A stretch of 64,000 bases of DNA, from contig VXAA01000606.1 of assembly GCA_013399115.1 (NCBI GenBank), positions 1,103,434 through 1,167,433 of the forward strand, given 5' to 3'. The stretch comes from Anseranas semipalmata (Eukaryota; Chordata; Aves; Anseriformes; Anseranatidae). Shown in pieces: positions 13,428 through 26,183 of this stretch. The stretch's first letter is position 1, and every line of letters starts with the position of its first letter. The notes beneath the pieces were generated by a model. The model saw only the letters and a program-made list of their open reading frames with translations, was not told where the DNA came from and did not search any database. Position numbers and translations under genes: made by a program.

Positions 13428-13545
13428 CAGCCAGGGATGAGGAATCATCTCAAGAAGAGCCAACAACAATTGCTGAGGTGATGTCTGTAAGGCACAGACC
13501 TGGAGAAGACATTGGATAGAGATTGCCCTTGTTTTGTGAGCTTGA
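13428..13545 (+). repeat. Diverged direct repeat, copy B
   Basis: This is the partner of the stretch at 12415-12535, shifted by about 1,016 bp. The best-matching core is 13458-13486. Copy B lacks four bases after GGTGATGT relative to copy A. Downstream, GGTGGTGAATTCAAGTCTGC resembles the reversed MIR 'gggattcaaacccaggtctg' motif, which would favour two copies of an old SINE family. That reading is tentative. Confidence 0.7.
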
Positions 13546-15345
13546 CCAGAGAATGAAGGGTGGTGAATTCAAGTCTGCTTATACTTCATTGTGCTCCAGG
13601 GATGCAGTCCCAGAACTATCTACTGGGAAACACCTGGCACAGGTCTCAACCACAACACCATGTAGAGCCATGGCTGAATTACCCACAAAGCTGCAGAACC
13701 CCTTTGTTTCCCCACAGGTAGCACATATCTTTTTGAAGCCAACAGGTGCATAAGCTTATTGCTGTGCTCAGCCTGGAGATACCTTGCTATCCAGGGTATA
13801 TGAGATCCAGATTATAACTCCCTTGGGTATACACTGTATTTTTGCTGGTCTATTTGAGCTATTCCTACCCTAGTGCAATCTTCATCTATGATTAGATTTC
13901 TTGGGCATTACAGCAACCAAATAAGAATGTTATTATTGTAACAATAAAATCTTATCTGCACAGATTTAAACACTTGCTAAACAGCTTTCAATGTGACTAT
14001 GCAGTTATTTTCTTTTTCTCTTCCCTCATCGCTTGGAGATAGGGATGAAGTAGAGCATCTGGTCCAAACTGAGAAATAGAGCACACCCCCAACACACATA
14101 CGCACATTTCAATCCCATTATTAGCTGTTCTGTAAGGCCTTACTGCCACCAAAAAACACAGCCCCCCCCCTCCCCCCAAAATATAAACAAATATTAAGGC
14201 TACATAGGCTTTCTTCAAGGACATTTGCCTATTGTCCAACCTGGCCAGATGCAAGCCAGCTCCAAAACAGAAGCTGTGTAACTGGATTTTGCAGTGCCCT
14301 CTACAAGAGAATAAACTGCCCAACTGTGACCACATGGCTTTTGGTCAGGTCAGCTTGGAGGATGCGTCAAGCAAGCACTTGTTGGGAGGAACTGGCTGGA
14401 TGAACCCTCTGAGCACACTGAAAGTGGATTAAGCCAAGCCACAAAAGGCTTGCACAGTTCATCCTGTGTGAATCTGTTGGGGAAGGAGGACAGGATACAC
14501 TTGAAGTATATACTAAGTTACCACAATGGATCCAGACCCTAGTGTACTATAAACTTCCTGAAGGAATCAGATCTGGAGGACTGCCTGTGGAGGTGAGAAG
14601 CTCAAGGAAGTGAGCCCAGACTGAAGTCCGGGATCTGCCAGACTCCGCAGGTTTTTGGTTTGGACATCCTCCTCCAAATGAATATCTTGATCCCTCCTCT
14701 CCTACAGCCTATCCACGGAGCTATAAAAATCATTTTTCTGACACTAACCAAGGTAATGTTTTAATGAGACACTTGTCTCTTATTAAGTCTGCAGACATGT
14801 TTATGCACCCTTCATGAAGAGAAGGAAATGATGGGAATGAGTCATGACAGGTGATGGAATGATTCAGCTATCCATCCACTTGCTTTCCATGAACTGCATC
14901 ACTTCTGACTGCAATAAATCACCCATACAAAAATAATGGGCTGTTAAATTCCAGGGTATCTCTCAAAGTCAGGGGTCCGTATTTCTAAGATGATATTTTC
15001 AATAAGCAGGTTAAAAACATTTAAAAATCAGAAAAGCTCTCTTGCGCATTTAAACCCAAGTGCAGGGACTAATACTGCTATTTAACTCATTAGATTTTAG
15101 CTTTATGGACTCCTAAGTTGGTCCCACTCAGAGCAGGCAAAGACATAAAGAGACCCACAGGAAAGCGTTACCAGTGAATGTGGACAGGCAATGTTCATAA
15201 TCAGACTTAACTATCGCATGTGTTAATGGTTGGAAAAGCTATAATTATGAGTTCATTTCTGTGTTTTATGAGATGTATTTACTTGTTAATGACTATGACA
15301 AGTACAGGAATAAGTCTGGAACTGAAAATGTTTCTGCAGAGAGGT
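13546..15345. other. Gene-free sequence with a short C-tract
   Basis: No gene is visible. A C-tract broken by one T lies at 14162-14177. The minus-strand frame at 13997-14335 passes through this tract as poly-Gly and is therefore low-complexity, not a protein. The rest appears unique. Confidence 0.55.
14162..14177. repeat. C homopolymer tract with one T interruption
   Basis: Nine C, one T and six C in a row. This is a simple-sequence tract likely to vary in length and to be error-prone in sequencing. Confidence 0.9.
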
Positions 15346-15377
15346 AGTGAGGCTGACACCTCACTAGGTGTCTAGTG
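15346..15377. repeat. Nested alternative stems
   Basis: Three perfect 6-bp inverted repeats overlap in 32 bases: TAGTGA with TCACTA, GACACC with GGTGTC, and CACTAG with CTAGTG. They use shared bases, so they are mutually exclusive. No RNA family is recognised, and this may be chance. Confidence 0.5.
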
Positions 15378-18199
15378 ACTGACTAGGCTGAAAAAGTAGT
15401 AAGGACAGTCATCAGCAAGAAGGAAGAAACATTTTACAGTCAATTATGTGATGAATATTCTCAGTTTTGGTGGCTTTAATATTTTTCTGGTTCAAGAGAA
15501 GATTTTTGTGAGCACAGTATGAAAATAAACCAGAAGAATTACCCTGACTGGTGATAGATTGTGAATGACCAAGTCTAGGGAGGATACTGGCCAAACCCCT
15601 CTCAGAGTCAAGGAGGACTCATGCATTTGCCAGGGAGCAGGAAAACCTCCTTTGTATTTACGAACAGGAAAAGAAAATTCAGAAACTAATCCCATGAAAA
15701 TTGTGATGGGTAGCGGTTCAAAATCCTCTTACACCACACCTGACATTTTTGCAAACTCTTTACAGTGATGTCCTGGTCAAATCATGACCTTGCTGTGTGA
15801 TAGACTGCTTACAGATATCACTTGGCTCCCCACATTCTTTGCTACCAGAAGCCATCAAATAGTGCCACCATTTTCCTTTTAGCATCATATTCTACCTGAG
15901 AAAAAGCAGCAGAAAAGATCATGGTGCACCTCTGTGCCTCCTTCAACTGTCTTCAGTATGCTTCACTTATTAAGCACGAAGTTTCACCTCGGATGTGTCT
16001 GAACAATACTTCTCAAAGCCCCTTAAAATCTTCCAGCTTATCTCAGTGAAGGGCTTAGCCTTTGCAGTTACTTCTTTGGCAAAAACTTCCAGCTTCAGTG
16101 GTGGCTCTCATTTGAAGACAGCACATACGCCTCCCCATCCACCACTGTCATCACTAGCTTTAGGTCTGATTCAGCAGCAAAGATTTTCTGTTGACTCCAC
16201 TAGAAGCGGGGGCAAACATTATCTGCAGCAATGCTTTATTTCCATTCTGTAGCACAGCTCCTGCTTCAAGCCCAAACCATCCTCCCTTATAAGATATTTT
16301 CAAAGCACACTTGAAATCCCTTTAATCTTACCCCGCTCAGAAATGAAGTCCAGGATGTCTTTCCCTGTCTGAAAAGCAGCCTCACCAAAAGAGTTCATGT
16401 TATTCTCCCACAGCACATGTTACTGAATTATGCTTTCAGAAAGTTGCTATATTGATCTCTCCACCGATAAAAGAAGGCATGTTTAAAGACATTTTTTACT
16501 GCTGACATGACTGCACAATAAGCAGGATAGAATAAAAAACACGTTCTTCCTCGCTAGCAGACAAAGGGAATCCCTTGACTACTCCCACAATGGAGAAAAG
16601 CAGATACTAATGTAAAACCAATGCATTAATCACATTTGATTAAGTAAACAGTGATTTTGCTACTGTGGTGACCACACACCATTTATAATATAGACTATTT
16701 GGTCTGGTTAAATGAAAGCTAAGTTGTGCTAAAAAAAGCAACTCTGGTACCTAAATCAAATCCAAATCACATCCAAACCCTGGGTTTCCCTGCACACAGA
16801 CACCCTCATCCTTTCCTTCCTCCAGTCTTTCCACTCTGACCTGCACACCTGTGGCACCAAGGCACCAGCAGAAAAACAACTTCCAGTTCATGCTCAGCAC
16901 CATGACTCAAAGCCACGAGATGTCCCACCTGCCTGTCCAGCTTCCCGCACTGGTGTCCAGGCTGCTCCATGCAGTCTCTCTCTACATGTTCCAGCCCCAG
17001 AGGAATGTCAAGGACTCCAGTCCACTGAGGCGAGTGGAAATTCTCTTGACTTGAAGGAGTCTCCCAACCCCAAGCAGGGGAGCTGGGAAAGAAAGCCAAG
17101 TTGCAGCGACACTGACCAACACAGATCCTTCTCTTCTTCCAAAGTCAGCTGCCAGTCCTTCAAAGACTCACCCACACCTAGCTGCTTTCACCATTACTCC
17201 ATCTTCTCCCTATTCTACTCCACAGCTATGCTATCACTTAAAAGGTGATAATCTTATTCAAAGCCTAAAGAGTTGCAGCTAAAGATGCTGGCACTTCCCT
17301 ATAAAAATTTGGGACCTGCAGAAGAGAGTCTTCTCTTACAGCAAGAAATGAAGCTATTAATACTTCAATGACAAATTCATTTCCTCTTGAAACTACCTTT
17401 CCCTGAATGCCTAACACTCTAGTTTCATCTTCAGCAGAAAAAGTAAAGTAACACTATTCTAGACTGGGAAGCAATTTGTGGCCACTGTACTCAGGTGGAG
17501 GTGATTATAGAGTGAATAAAGAATGATTAATCAAAAACCCAACTTTAATGGATAGACAGATAAAATCATAGTAAAGCCTTTCTCCAGGACCTGGAGGACT
17601 GTGTTCACACGTGCTGGTCCTGATTACTTCCAAGCAGAGAAGGGAAGCCACACGGCCAAACCAGCATGGTACCTTAGCTAATGAAACACTTGGGCTTCAA
17701 AAGAGGTTGAGGGGGAAAACAATTATATAAATAACCCTCCTGGGGAAAGAAAAAAAGCTAGCCCAGTTTTGACATCGTTGATAGAAGATCTCAGCCTCCT
17801 TGATTTTCTACTCTAAAATCAGAGTTTTTAAGCAATTTTCCCCTTTTCATGTACATTCAGTTAAAGAAGCTTTAAGATAAACGACAAGACTTCTAGCAAG
17901 CTTTTCTTCAGCTCCCCCTCATCTCCCCACCTGCTCTCCCCCTCCTATTTCTACCCTGCTAGCATCACCCTGGGAAAGAAGCTCTGATATCAGACTGAGA
18001 GAAAGTCAATAGCTGACAGCAAGGAAATAATCTGAGCCATTGATCATCACTTCAGGCTTCAGATTCAATACAAACCAAAGGGGAGACGCACGCTTATACA
18101 CACAAAAGAAGTGAATATATTAACTCCTGGTGTGCTACAAAGAGTAGGAATTGCTAATGTGGTTAAATAGCACAAGAGACACTGAAAAAGATGCACCCA
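15378..18199. other. Gene-free unique sequence
   Basis: No gene is supportable. Frames of 60-97 codons (for example 15412-15768 and 16806-17248) overlap in opposite directions and have no known motif. No repeat with a recognisable consensus was seen. Confidence 0.55.
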
Positions 18200-19260
18200 G
18201 AGAATGAAGAACTCATATTAAGTCACTGAAAGTATATTTTAAAAGGCAGAGTCATAGAACAAGATAGTCATCTATAAGGATGAGATTTTTCAAAGGCATT
18301 TAGGCTCTTAATTTCTATTTAACTCTCTAAATTAATAAATAAATGAACAAGATAAGAATGACACGTCTAAATACTTCGAGTTGGTCTATTTCAGGCCCAC
18401 CTAAGTGTGTGACATTCATGTTTGGTGCTTGTCTCCTGAACTGAGCTGAAGTCTCAAGTTCCTTACCAATAAACATTTAAGATAAATAAAAAAGTTCCAC
18501 TGCGTAAAAGGATGTTGATTGCATATTTAAGTTTTTCATGGAAAACAAGACAATGCGACTCATTTAAAGATATTCTGTTCTATCATCAGTCATCTTTTAC
18601 ACCTCTATTTTGCAGTTTTGTATCTAATCCACTAATAATGAAGCCTTTATTTTACATAAATTTCATTTTTCTATCAATATTTTTATAAAATATCAAGAGG
18701 CCATCAGAAGCTGAATGAATCCACTGAGACTATTGACTGCATGAAGTATTATTCATAACAAATTCACAAAGAATCCTAAAAAGAGTTTCAAAGTCATATT
18801 ACAGTCAGGCAATATCCACCATTGAAGATGAGTAGGTATTTTTTTCTGACAAGAGTAAGCCAATGTTGATGTAACACTCCACAAATGCACTCGTTTACTG
18901 AGCAATAAGAAAATATATAATTACTAAAATGATACAAACTATACAGAAATCACATCCATCATCCTAATACTTGCTGACCAGTTATCAGACGCTAACTGGC
19001 ATGTAAAAGACATGTTCTATCCATTCGTTAAAAGTTTTCATTAAAAATGTCAGTCCAAACATTTTTAACAGCATACACGAGGGGATAACTTCAGTATCAT
19101 CTATAATTGATTATTATTTGTATTTAAAACAATAGAGTTGTTTCAGCTGGCACACAGAACTGGTGATGGCTCTTCATATCAACAATTAACACTAATGGCT
19201 TAATTTATAAAATACACCATGAAGATATTCCTGAAGTTGAATCTTCTACTAATTTAGACC
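18200..19260. other. AT-rich valley
   Basis: About 1 kb of visibly lower GC than its surroundings, with runs such as AATTAATAAATAAATGAAC, TCAATATTTTTATAAAATAT and TTATTATTTGTATTTAAAAC. No frame of 60 codons or more is open here, which fits the base composition. It could be a matrix-attachment-like or simply neutral AT-rich stretch. No gene or known repeat is visible. Confidence 0.55.
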
Positions 19261-22200
19261 ATGACTGCGAAGTGCACGTTAAATCATCAGTGAGGGGCGT
19301 ATCTGGAAAAGCGCAGGGATCTAGCTAAACAGTTCTGATATACTTTAAGCCTTTGTCAGAGAAAAGCTTCTCCTTCAAGACTCCCTAATTCTTCCTGTCT
19401 CAGACTACATCAAAAACTTTAAGAATAAGCATGCCCTAATCGTGCAACAGTATTTACACAAGTAATCATCCACATTCTGACTGAAGTCAAGGGAGAACCG
19501 CATATCGGGTAAATATTTTGCCCTTGAAAGGGAGGCTGCTGGCAGTGTTCAAAGAATTGTCCAGAGCAAGCAATTTGAAATCCTTCAGAGCCTTTCCAAA
19601 GAGCCAGAGGATGCAGACATGCAAACCACATGCAGTGAGGCTCTCACATTTACTCAGCACTGAGTCGAAGCCATTGCAGGGCCCTTCCCAGGGAGGAAGC
19701 CTTCCAGCGCTTGGGATCAAGTCCCTCACTGAGGTCTTGGTCAGCCATTGACGTGCTGCTCTTCTCCCTCCTCAGCCCCAGATTCCGCCCTTCCAGAACA
19801 GGCTCCAGAGCCTGCACATTTCCAAATAAATCTGGATGCAGGCCTAGCCCTTTCTCTTGGAACAGACATTCAATTAAATCCCACTTTCTAAAATGATCTG
19901 TGCATGTGTCTGTGTAACTGCCTCACCTGTGCTACAAATAACACCTGAAATTGAAAAAGATCATGAGTGATATTCTTGGCAGTGTTAATCATACTGCTTT
20001 ATTGACATCAACTTGTATTATGCTGATCTACACCATCTGGTCCCAAATCTAATTTGCTTTTCACTGTCTACTTGCCAGCAGTTTACTTTCAATATCTTTC
20101 TGAGCTGGTGGAATGAGAAAAGGCTGCTCTGCTTCATTTTTAATTTGTAGTCCGGCCGCCTCCTGTCAGCTTCACTTCTGTGAGTCCTGCCTAGCATAAA
20201 GTTGCTGTATTTCTGATGCAATCAAGACTTATTCCTCTCAGTTAAAAGAAACAACATTAAAAAGAAATAATCCTACATTTTCACAGCCTAGACCTACATA
20301 TTATGTTTAAGAGAAAGGGCTAATGTCCCAAAGGTCCAGCATGAGACAATTTCCATCCCCCTGATCTTGGCAGCTATAGGTTGCATTTAACTTTGACCCA
20401 GCATGCTGGCTTCCGTGTGCGAGACAGATGTTATCTGATGCAACCCCTGACACCACTAACATTATCTGCCTGTCAAACCTTATGGAACAGTTTGGATATC
20501 CAGGCATCAGGGATTCACTGAATGTCCCATAAATCCACCTCTGAAATGGTCTCCAGCCTCAGGAGTCCACGCACAGCTCCCTTTCAGATCATCTGGGCAT
20601 TTCCCAGTGTCATTTCAAGTCTGAATCTAGTATTAGTTAGTGGAGTCCCATATTAATGCCTGTGTCAGTTTATCAGCCTGCCTGAAATTCTGTTCATTTT
20701 CTGTTGAATACAACAGTTTATTAAATTGATCATCTGAAATATTAATGTTCCTTACATCCAAGTACTAGGATTAAGTCCTTTTATGCATACCTGAAGAGAT
20801 TGTAGGGCAGCTAACAAGGTATTCAAAAACTGAATTTGTCAACATTTCTTTATGTAAAAAAAAAAAGTGTAACTTCTAGATTTAGCAATTCTAAAATCTA
20901 TAAATAGAAGTAAACCTATTTTTCAAGGCTCACTCAGCCTCCTTTTTATGAATCCCCATCTTCTTCTTGTTACAGTTGTGTGAGTTGAAAAGTTTATGAT
21001 CCTCAGTACATTCCAACTCTCCTTCTGCAGGACATTATTAGCTCCTTTGTCAGCTAAGTCCTTCCTGTCAAAATGAGCTCATTTTAAGAGTTTAAGCAAA
21101 CTGGATCATCTTGATTAAAACAAGTTAAGGAACAATCACAGGAGCAGCCTGTGAGGGGCTCTGTGGCAAGTAGCTGGGGACAGCAGCCTCTAGCTCAGAC
21201 TCCAAGAGAACAAATGGGTATTTTGGCGGGGTTATTTAAAGCATGATTCACCTCCCCGTTACATGAGTCATCTCCCAGTTCCAGTCTTCTGCTTGCCTGG
21301 GATCATTTCCAATTCACCACATCCAACCAAGCCAGACTCTGCCCCTGCCACTTCATCCTCCCAGCAAGAGCCCACTTAAAAAAACAAGGAGCCAACCTCA
21401 TAACCCTAGACATGCTGTACAGTATTTGTCTTTACAGCAATACTGTTTTAATGATACAAGTGTTTAAGCTGAGCATGTAAATGCTTTCCAAGGATTAAGA
21501 AGTCAGGATCAGTACTCTAGGTCACCCACTCAGTTCTAAGCACTGAGGTGCTGTTGTGCAGGCAAGACAAGCTTGAAGCAGCCTCCTTTAAAGGCAAATC
21601 AAAGAAGGAGATGAAATCAATGGCTATGAAATCCTGTCTACAGGAGATCCTCTCTCTCCAAGGAAGCATTTGCAGACTACCTAGCTCAGGCATCCAGTCA
21701 TGACAGCAGGAATAGGCTCCTTGGCTTGTACCTCACCTGCTCAGATACAAATATATCACCTTTTACATTACACCAGTTCTGTGGAAATCAACAGTAGACT
21801 GAATGATCATATCCTACAGTGGTAGGACCTGGTAAGTACAATCATTGACTTTAAGTTTCCTTTCAACTCAATTATTCATGTGTCAGCTAAATTAATTCCT
21901 AATCTTTGGACCATCCACTGAAAGAGTGTTACCAAATAAACTCTGACCCTATTACATGGCCCCCTCAGGGAAATTTGACAGCTTTTTTAGAACCATTTAT
22001 GTATGGCTTTTAGCAATAGTTTAGAGACCAAAATGAAGCCCTTCCAAGAGTATGTGATATATGCTGCTGTGATTTGGGGTGAAAACTTAGGCTTTTGAAC
22101 TGCTTTTCTCCACAAAGCTTGTCAGAAAGCAAAAGGAAAAGAAAACACTTCCAGGGAAATCGAAAACCAACACTGAGTAGCAATGAAGAGAAACTGCCCT

Positions 22201-23039
22201 ATCAATTTTTATTGGCCAACCTGAATCAAGCATGCTTTGAACAAGTATATAGCTACTATTGTATAAAGCAAACCTAATGTTAAAACTCAGTTCTCTTGGA
22301 TAATTAGCAGCCTGATTAATTCTGACCTCCATTCAGCAAGGTACTCAAACAGCTGAGCAATCTCATTAGCCTCCCCAGCAATACACAGAAGATTGACTTT
22401 AGGTGAACATGTGTTACTAGACCTTGTTGAAAAGTGAGGGCTTTGCAAATAAGAAAAAGCTTGTAGGTTATCTATCCATCTTCCCAAGCTCTCAGTCTTG
22501 GGAATATATGGGCACCCACATATCTCTATGCTTGACTATTGCATTTCTTGTTAAGTAGAATAGACACCCCTATGCCTGCATGAGGAAGAAAAAAAAAAAA
22601 GAGGATGAATGAAGAACATGTGGCTGAAAAGGTCTCAGCTACTCAAGGGGTTTCTCCAGCAGCAAGGAAGATCTATGGTCTTTATATCCCTCTCTTAGAG
22701 GCAAGATTTCATTTTTAGATTAAAAACTTCAACACCCACTTGCTCTATGTGAACAGCAAGTTTCCCCTGTGGCTAGAATTGATAGGATGCCATATGCTAT
22801 AAAAGGTTAACACCAGTACTATTGTAATCTTTGGCCACAACTTTCATTTCCTTAATTTGCTGACACAGTAATGTAGGGTTGTGCTGTAAGAGAGAATACT
22901 AAGCAATCTGAGTTACAGATTTTTTTTCCTGAATGTCCAAGTTGACCTTTGAAGCTTTCAATAAAAACACCATTTAAAGAGGGGGAAAAATTGTTCACAT
23001 GGAAATGGAATTACAGGAACAGGACCGAATTCATTCCTT
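19261..23039. other. Gene-free unique sequence
   Basis: No gene is visible. Opposed small frames at 19419-19896 and 22087-22487 show no family resemblance. There are short A-runs near 20855-20866 and 22589-22600. A block near 19478 (CTGACTGAAGTCAAGGGAGA) faintly recalls an old repeat motif but is too short to call. Confidence 0.5.
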
Positions 23040-23520
23040 TGACTAGGTATCTGCTCATGTTTGATGTCAGCTATATAATTATACATCACAGCTTGAGTGA
23101 AAAAAGTATTTTGCTCTGTTAAAAGCAGGCCACATAAATGGTTTATTAACTGGAAAGGAGTTGAGAGTGCTCGAGTGTTTGGGGGTAGGCACGACTGCAG
23201 TGCTTCATTAATGATCTAAGCATCTTCTCTCTCAGAGGCCTTATTTCTCATTTAAGGCTGATTTACTCTGGGATCATAAAGGTAACTGTGAGGGCCTTTT
23301 CTATTTGCATCTACTCTAGGATGCCATTCATTGCTAGAGGTGCTATGTAGCTTTTGCATACATGACAATCTGGCCTGTGCTATTTTAATAGAGGAAAATC
23401 TTCAAGCAGAGCTGCCAGCACAAATGAGAAGTGCTCCCGCCAGCCCCACAGCCTGCCTTCACAAGAGCGGAGCAGAGGAGGTTTCCAAATTATGGATTAA
23501 GTATGCCACATCAGAGGTAA
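23040..23520. promoter_or_regulatory. Candidate conserved non-coding element
   Basis: The block is rich in developmental-type factor motifs: GATGTCAGCTATATAATTAT, TTCATTAATGATCTAAG and CTCATTTAAGGCTGATTTA. It shows no low-complexity sequence and no repeat signature. This is inferred from texture only, because conservation cannot be measured here. A plus frame of 169 codons (23331-23840) starts inside it and continues past it but has no recognisable domain. Confidence 0.25.
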
Positions 23521-23857
23521 GCAAGGCTATTAGTATTCTCCAGAGGTCCCAGAGCAGACAGTGCTTGACATGGGTACACTTCCTCCATCCCTGTCAATTA
23601 GTGGTGCTGCTTCAAGCAGAAGGCATGCATGAAATAAGGGAAGGTGGAAGAGAAAGAAAACAGTTTGGTGGCCCTCGCAACAGTTGTAAAAGCAAAATGG
23701 GGCCCCCTTGTCACATCAGGCAAGAAGGAGCAGGAAGGAGGCAAGTGATGTTAATTCCGGGGGGGAAAGAAAAAAAAAAGATTCACACCAGTTTCCACAC
23801 AAGGAAAAGTGGTTTCTGCTCATTCAGGGGAAGCCCGTAAGTCAGGATGCTGCAGGA

Positions 23858-23910
23858 TTAACTACGTTAAGTAGTTAACCTTTCGTTAAGTAACGTTTAC
23901 ATTAAGTAGG
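23858..23910. repeat. Nested palindrome / TTAAGTA repeat cluster
   Basis: TTAACTAC (23858-23865) and GTAGTTAA (23871-23878) form a perfect 8-bp stem around GTTAA. Immediately after it, CGTTAAGTAACG (23884-23895) is a second palindrome with a 2-bp centre. The string TTAAGTA recurs three times within about 45 bases (from 23867, 23886 and 23902). GTTAAC-type half sites recall HNF1-like binding sequence, but that is only a resemblance. No known element matches. Confidence 0.7.
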
Positions 23911-26091
23911 AAAGGCATCCACTGGCCTCAACAGGGAACAAACAGGTTGAGAGCTGATATCCCAGTCTCTTCCTTTGACAGAGGAAAGGCTGAATTTAAT
24001 CTGATTCTTCTGACGAGCTGGTTCTCTAATGAGAAATCAGAAAGGGAAAGCAACACACATTGGACTTCAAACAAGCAATGATGGAAAGACAGTGGATTCC
24101 TTGATCCAGTGCAGCAGTTAATAGCTGTGCTCTGTCTCCCGTGTAGAGAGAACCTGCCTGCACAGCAGAAAGCATCTGCATCGGCAAAGCCTGCTCTCTT
24201 GGCTACTCAGTTCCCAGTGCTTGTCCGTCAAACATCCCTCTTGGATCAGCAGTTAACATACATCTCTTGTGTTTAGAGATTTTCTCCCACATCCAGCCTG
24301 CTGAAAAGGCAGAGAAAACATTTGAGATGCACACCAACATGTTTAATATTTGGCTTCAGCAGGGCTCCATATTTTGGCACTTTCCCCACCACCACAAGAT
24401 GCACACAGCCACAACAGGTCGAGGTCCAACACAACCTCCCCACGCACTCAAACGATGCTGTGTGCAGACAGTTCCCCCAAGTCCTCCCAGCCCCGCAGTG
24501 ACATACAGCAAAACTGTTCTTAAAAGTACTGCCATAATACTTTAATGCACCACAACTTGCTGCAACAAGTCCGGATTTTTATGGTCCAATGGTAGTTAAT
24601 TTTCTAAAGGTCAAATTTTACATGTTTATTTTGACTGGTGCCCTGCCGAACACAAAAACACAGCTATATTAATAGCTTACAAATTAAATGCTCAGCTCGT
24701 TCTAGGAAACCATACACAGTTTCGCTCTACTTCACCCAAAGAGTGACATTTCATCCCAGAAAAGGCCAAGGCAGCGTCCCAGCACAGAACATCTGGTTGG
24801 CAGCACAATGGAGCACAGCACCTGCAAACACGCTCAGTGTTTGCTTTGCAACTATTTGTCCCCCATCCACGTAAAAATATGTTTTTAGGCTGTTAAAGTT
24901 CATTCCTTGCCAGGGGAGTCTGGTGTGATAATGTAGCCTGTTTGCCTTGGAAAGTCCTCATTTCTGGACCATGCACACTTAAGCCAAATTTTCTGGAAGG
25001 TGAAAGTGGGAAGAGGTTTTCTTCCCTCTTTTTTTTTCTTTTCCTAGTCTTTACAGCTTTTTAGACTTTCTGCAGAGTCTAATGGGATCAGACTGAGCCA
25101 AACAGCACAGTTAAAAAAGAGCAGAGATGGATTGCAGCAGGGTCTGTGGTTTAAAAATCTATCATCCAGGGACTAAGGAAGTACAAACAAACTAATAAAA
25201 GCAGAAAATTATGAAATCGTGTCCTAAACACCAAGCAAAACTTCTTAATTTAGGACTCTCCTAATGGCTGAAACCACCACCAAGTTGGCTCCCAGGGACA
25301 ATCCCTCCTCCTGCCAGATCCTTCCTTTGGAAGAGAGAAACTTCAGAATCCCAGCCAGCCTAAGGTGTTAGTGCGGGGAGGAGGTTTCGGGAGGAATAAG
25401 GCTGGGGGAAAGCAAAAGTCTTATAAAAAGTCCTGCCAGAAGGGAGGTGCAGAATTATAGCTGAAAGTTCAAGATATATTGGGTAGGCTTCAGCCTCTGT
25501 TGGCCGAATTCTCCACCAGCACATACAGCCCAGAAAAATACAGGAGAACTGACCAGTGAAAAATCTGCCCAGAAGTCTGGAAGGGGCTTCCAGAGGTGCA
25601 GACCTGGCTAAAGAGCTGGCTAGCACTGATGTGTCATGGGTTGGAAAACAGGACACACAAGGTGGGACACCGAGGGGATGGACTGGCCAGCCTCTGTTCC
25701 TGCTCCACTGCCAGCAGCTGCTGGCCACATCCCTTCATGGCCACAGCAGCAAAAGGCAAGTTTGAAACAGTTCTTAGTTTTATATTGAGCATCATTTCTT
25801 TAAATGAAGAAATAAAGCTGCTCCACCCACCCACCCTTTTTTTTTTTTTTAATGTATTACTTTGATTTCATCTGAGAAAAGACAACATCATGGTGAGGAT
25901 ACTAGTATCTGACAACATCTTCCCAACATGGAATTTTCAGACTGGCACACTACCTGAGGCCATTTCTCCTCTTACCCTGCTCCTTTGATTAACCTCTAGG
26001 AGTTGCTGATGCTTTGTACCACTGACTACCCAAGTCAGCAGTGGCAATTAAATTTTGCTGTAACAGACATTTAGGGGAACAAAACACAATC
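23911..26091. other. Gene-free sequence, possible regulatory patch at about 24.5-24.7 kb
   Basis: No gene is supportable. About 24540-24720 is AT-rich and non-repetitive, with TTAATTTTCTAAAGG and ATATTAATAGCTTACAAATT, and could be regulatory. A minus frame of 122 codons at 25360-25728 overlaps plus frames and has no domain I know. A T-run lies at 25837-25850. Confidence 0.5.
25837..25850. repeat. T homopolymer (14 bases)
   Basis: This is a simple T-run preceded by a CCACCCACCCACCC pyrimidine-rich stretch. No poly-A tailed retrocopy is recognisable on the complementary side. Confidence 0.9.
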
Positions 26092-26165
26092 CAGGATTTT
26101 CCTCCTGCTCAGCCACTCCCTTGTTGTGTGGCCTTCAAGTCAGTTGACCCCTTCATGTTGTAATA
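26092..26165 (+). repeat. MIR-type SINE relic
   Basis: CCTCCTGCTCAGCCACTCCC, then TTGTTGTGTGGCCTTCAAGT, then CAGTTGACCCC follows the MIR core order (cctgctctgccacttacttg, ctgtgtgaccttgggcaagt, cacttaaccc) with moderate divergence. Only the central part is recognisable. It is a CORE/MIR-family copy, and the exact subfamily is unknown. Confidence 0.75.
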
Positions 26166-26183
26166 AGTCAACCCTGCTGGAAA

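Noticed and set aside
19476..19505. Another ancient repeat relic (ACTGAAGTCAAGGGAGAACC)
   Set aside because: Too short and without the rest of the repeat.
23331..23840. 169-codon plus-strand frame as a gene
   Set aside because: No domain or family resemblance. The C-terminal part is Lys/Arg/Gly-rich from a low-complexity A/G stretch. Kept only as a finding because of a good donor-like site.
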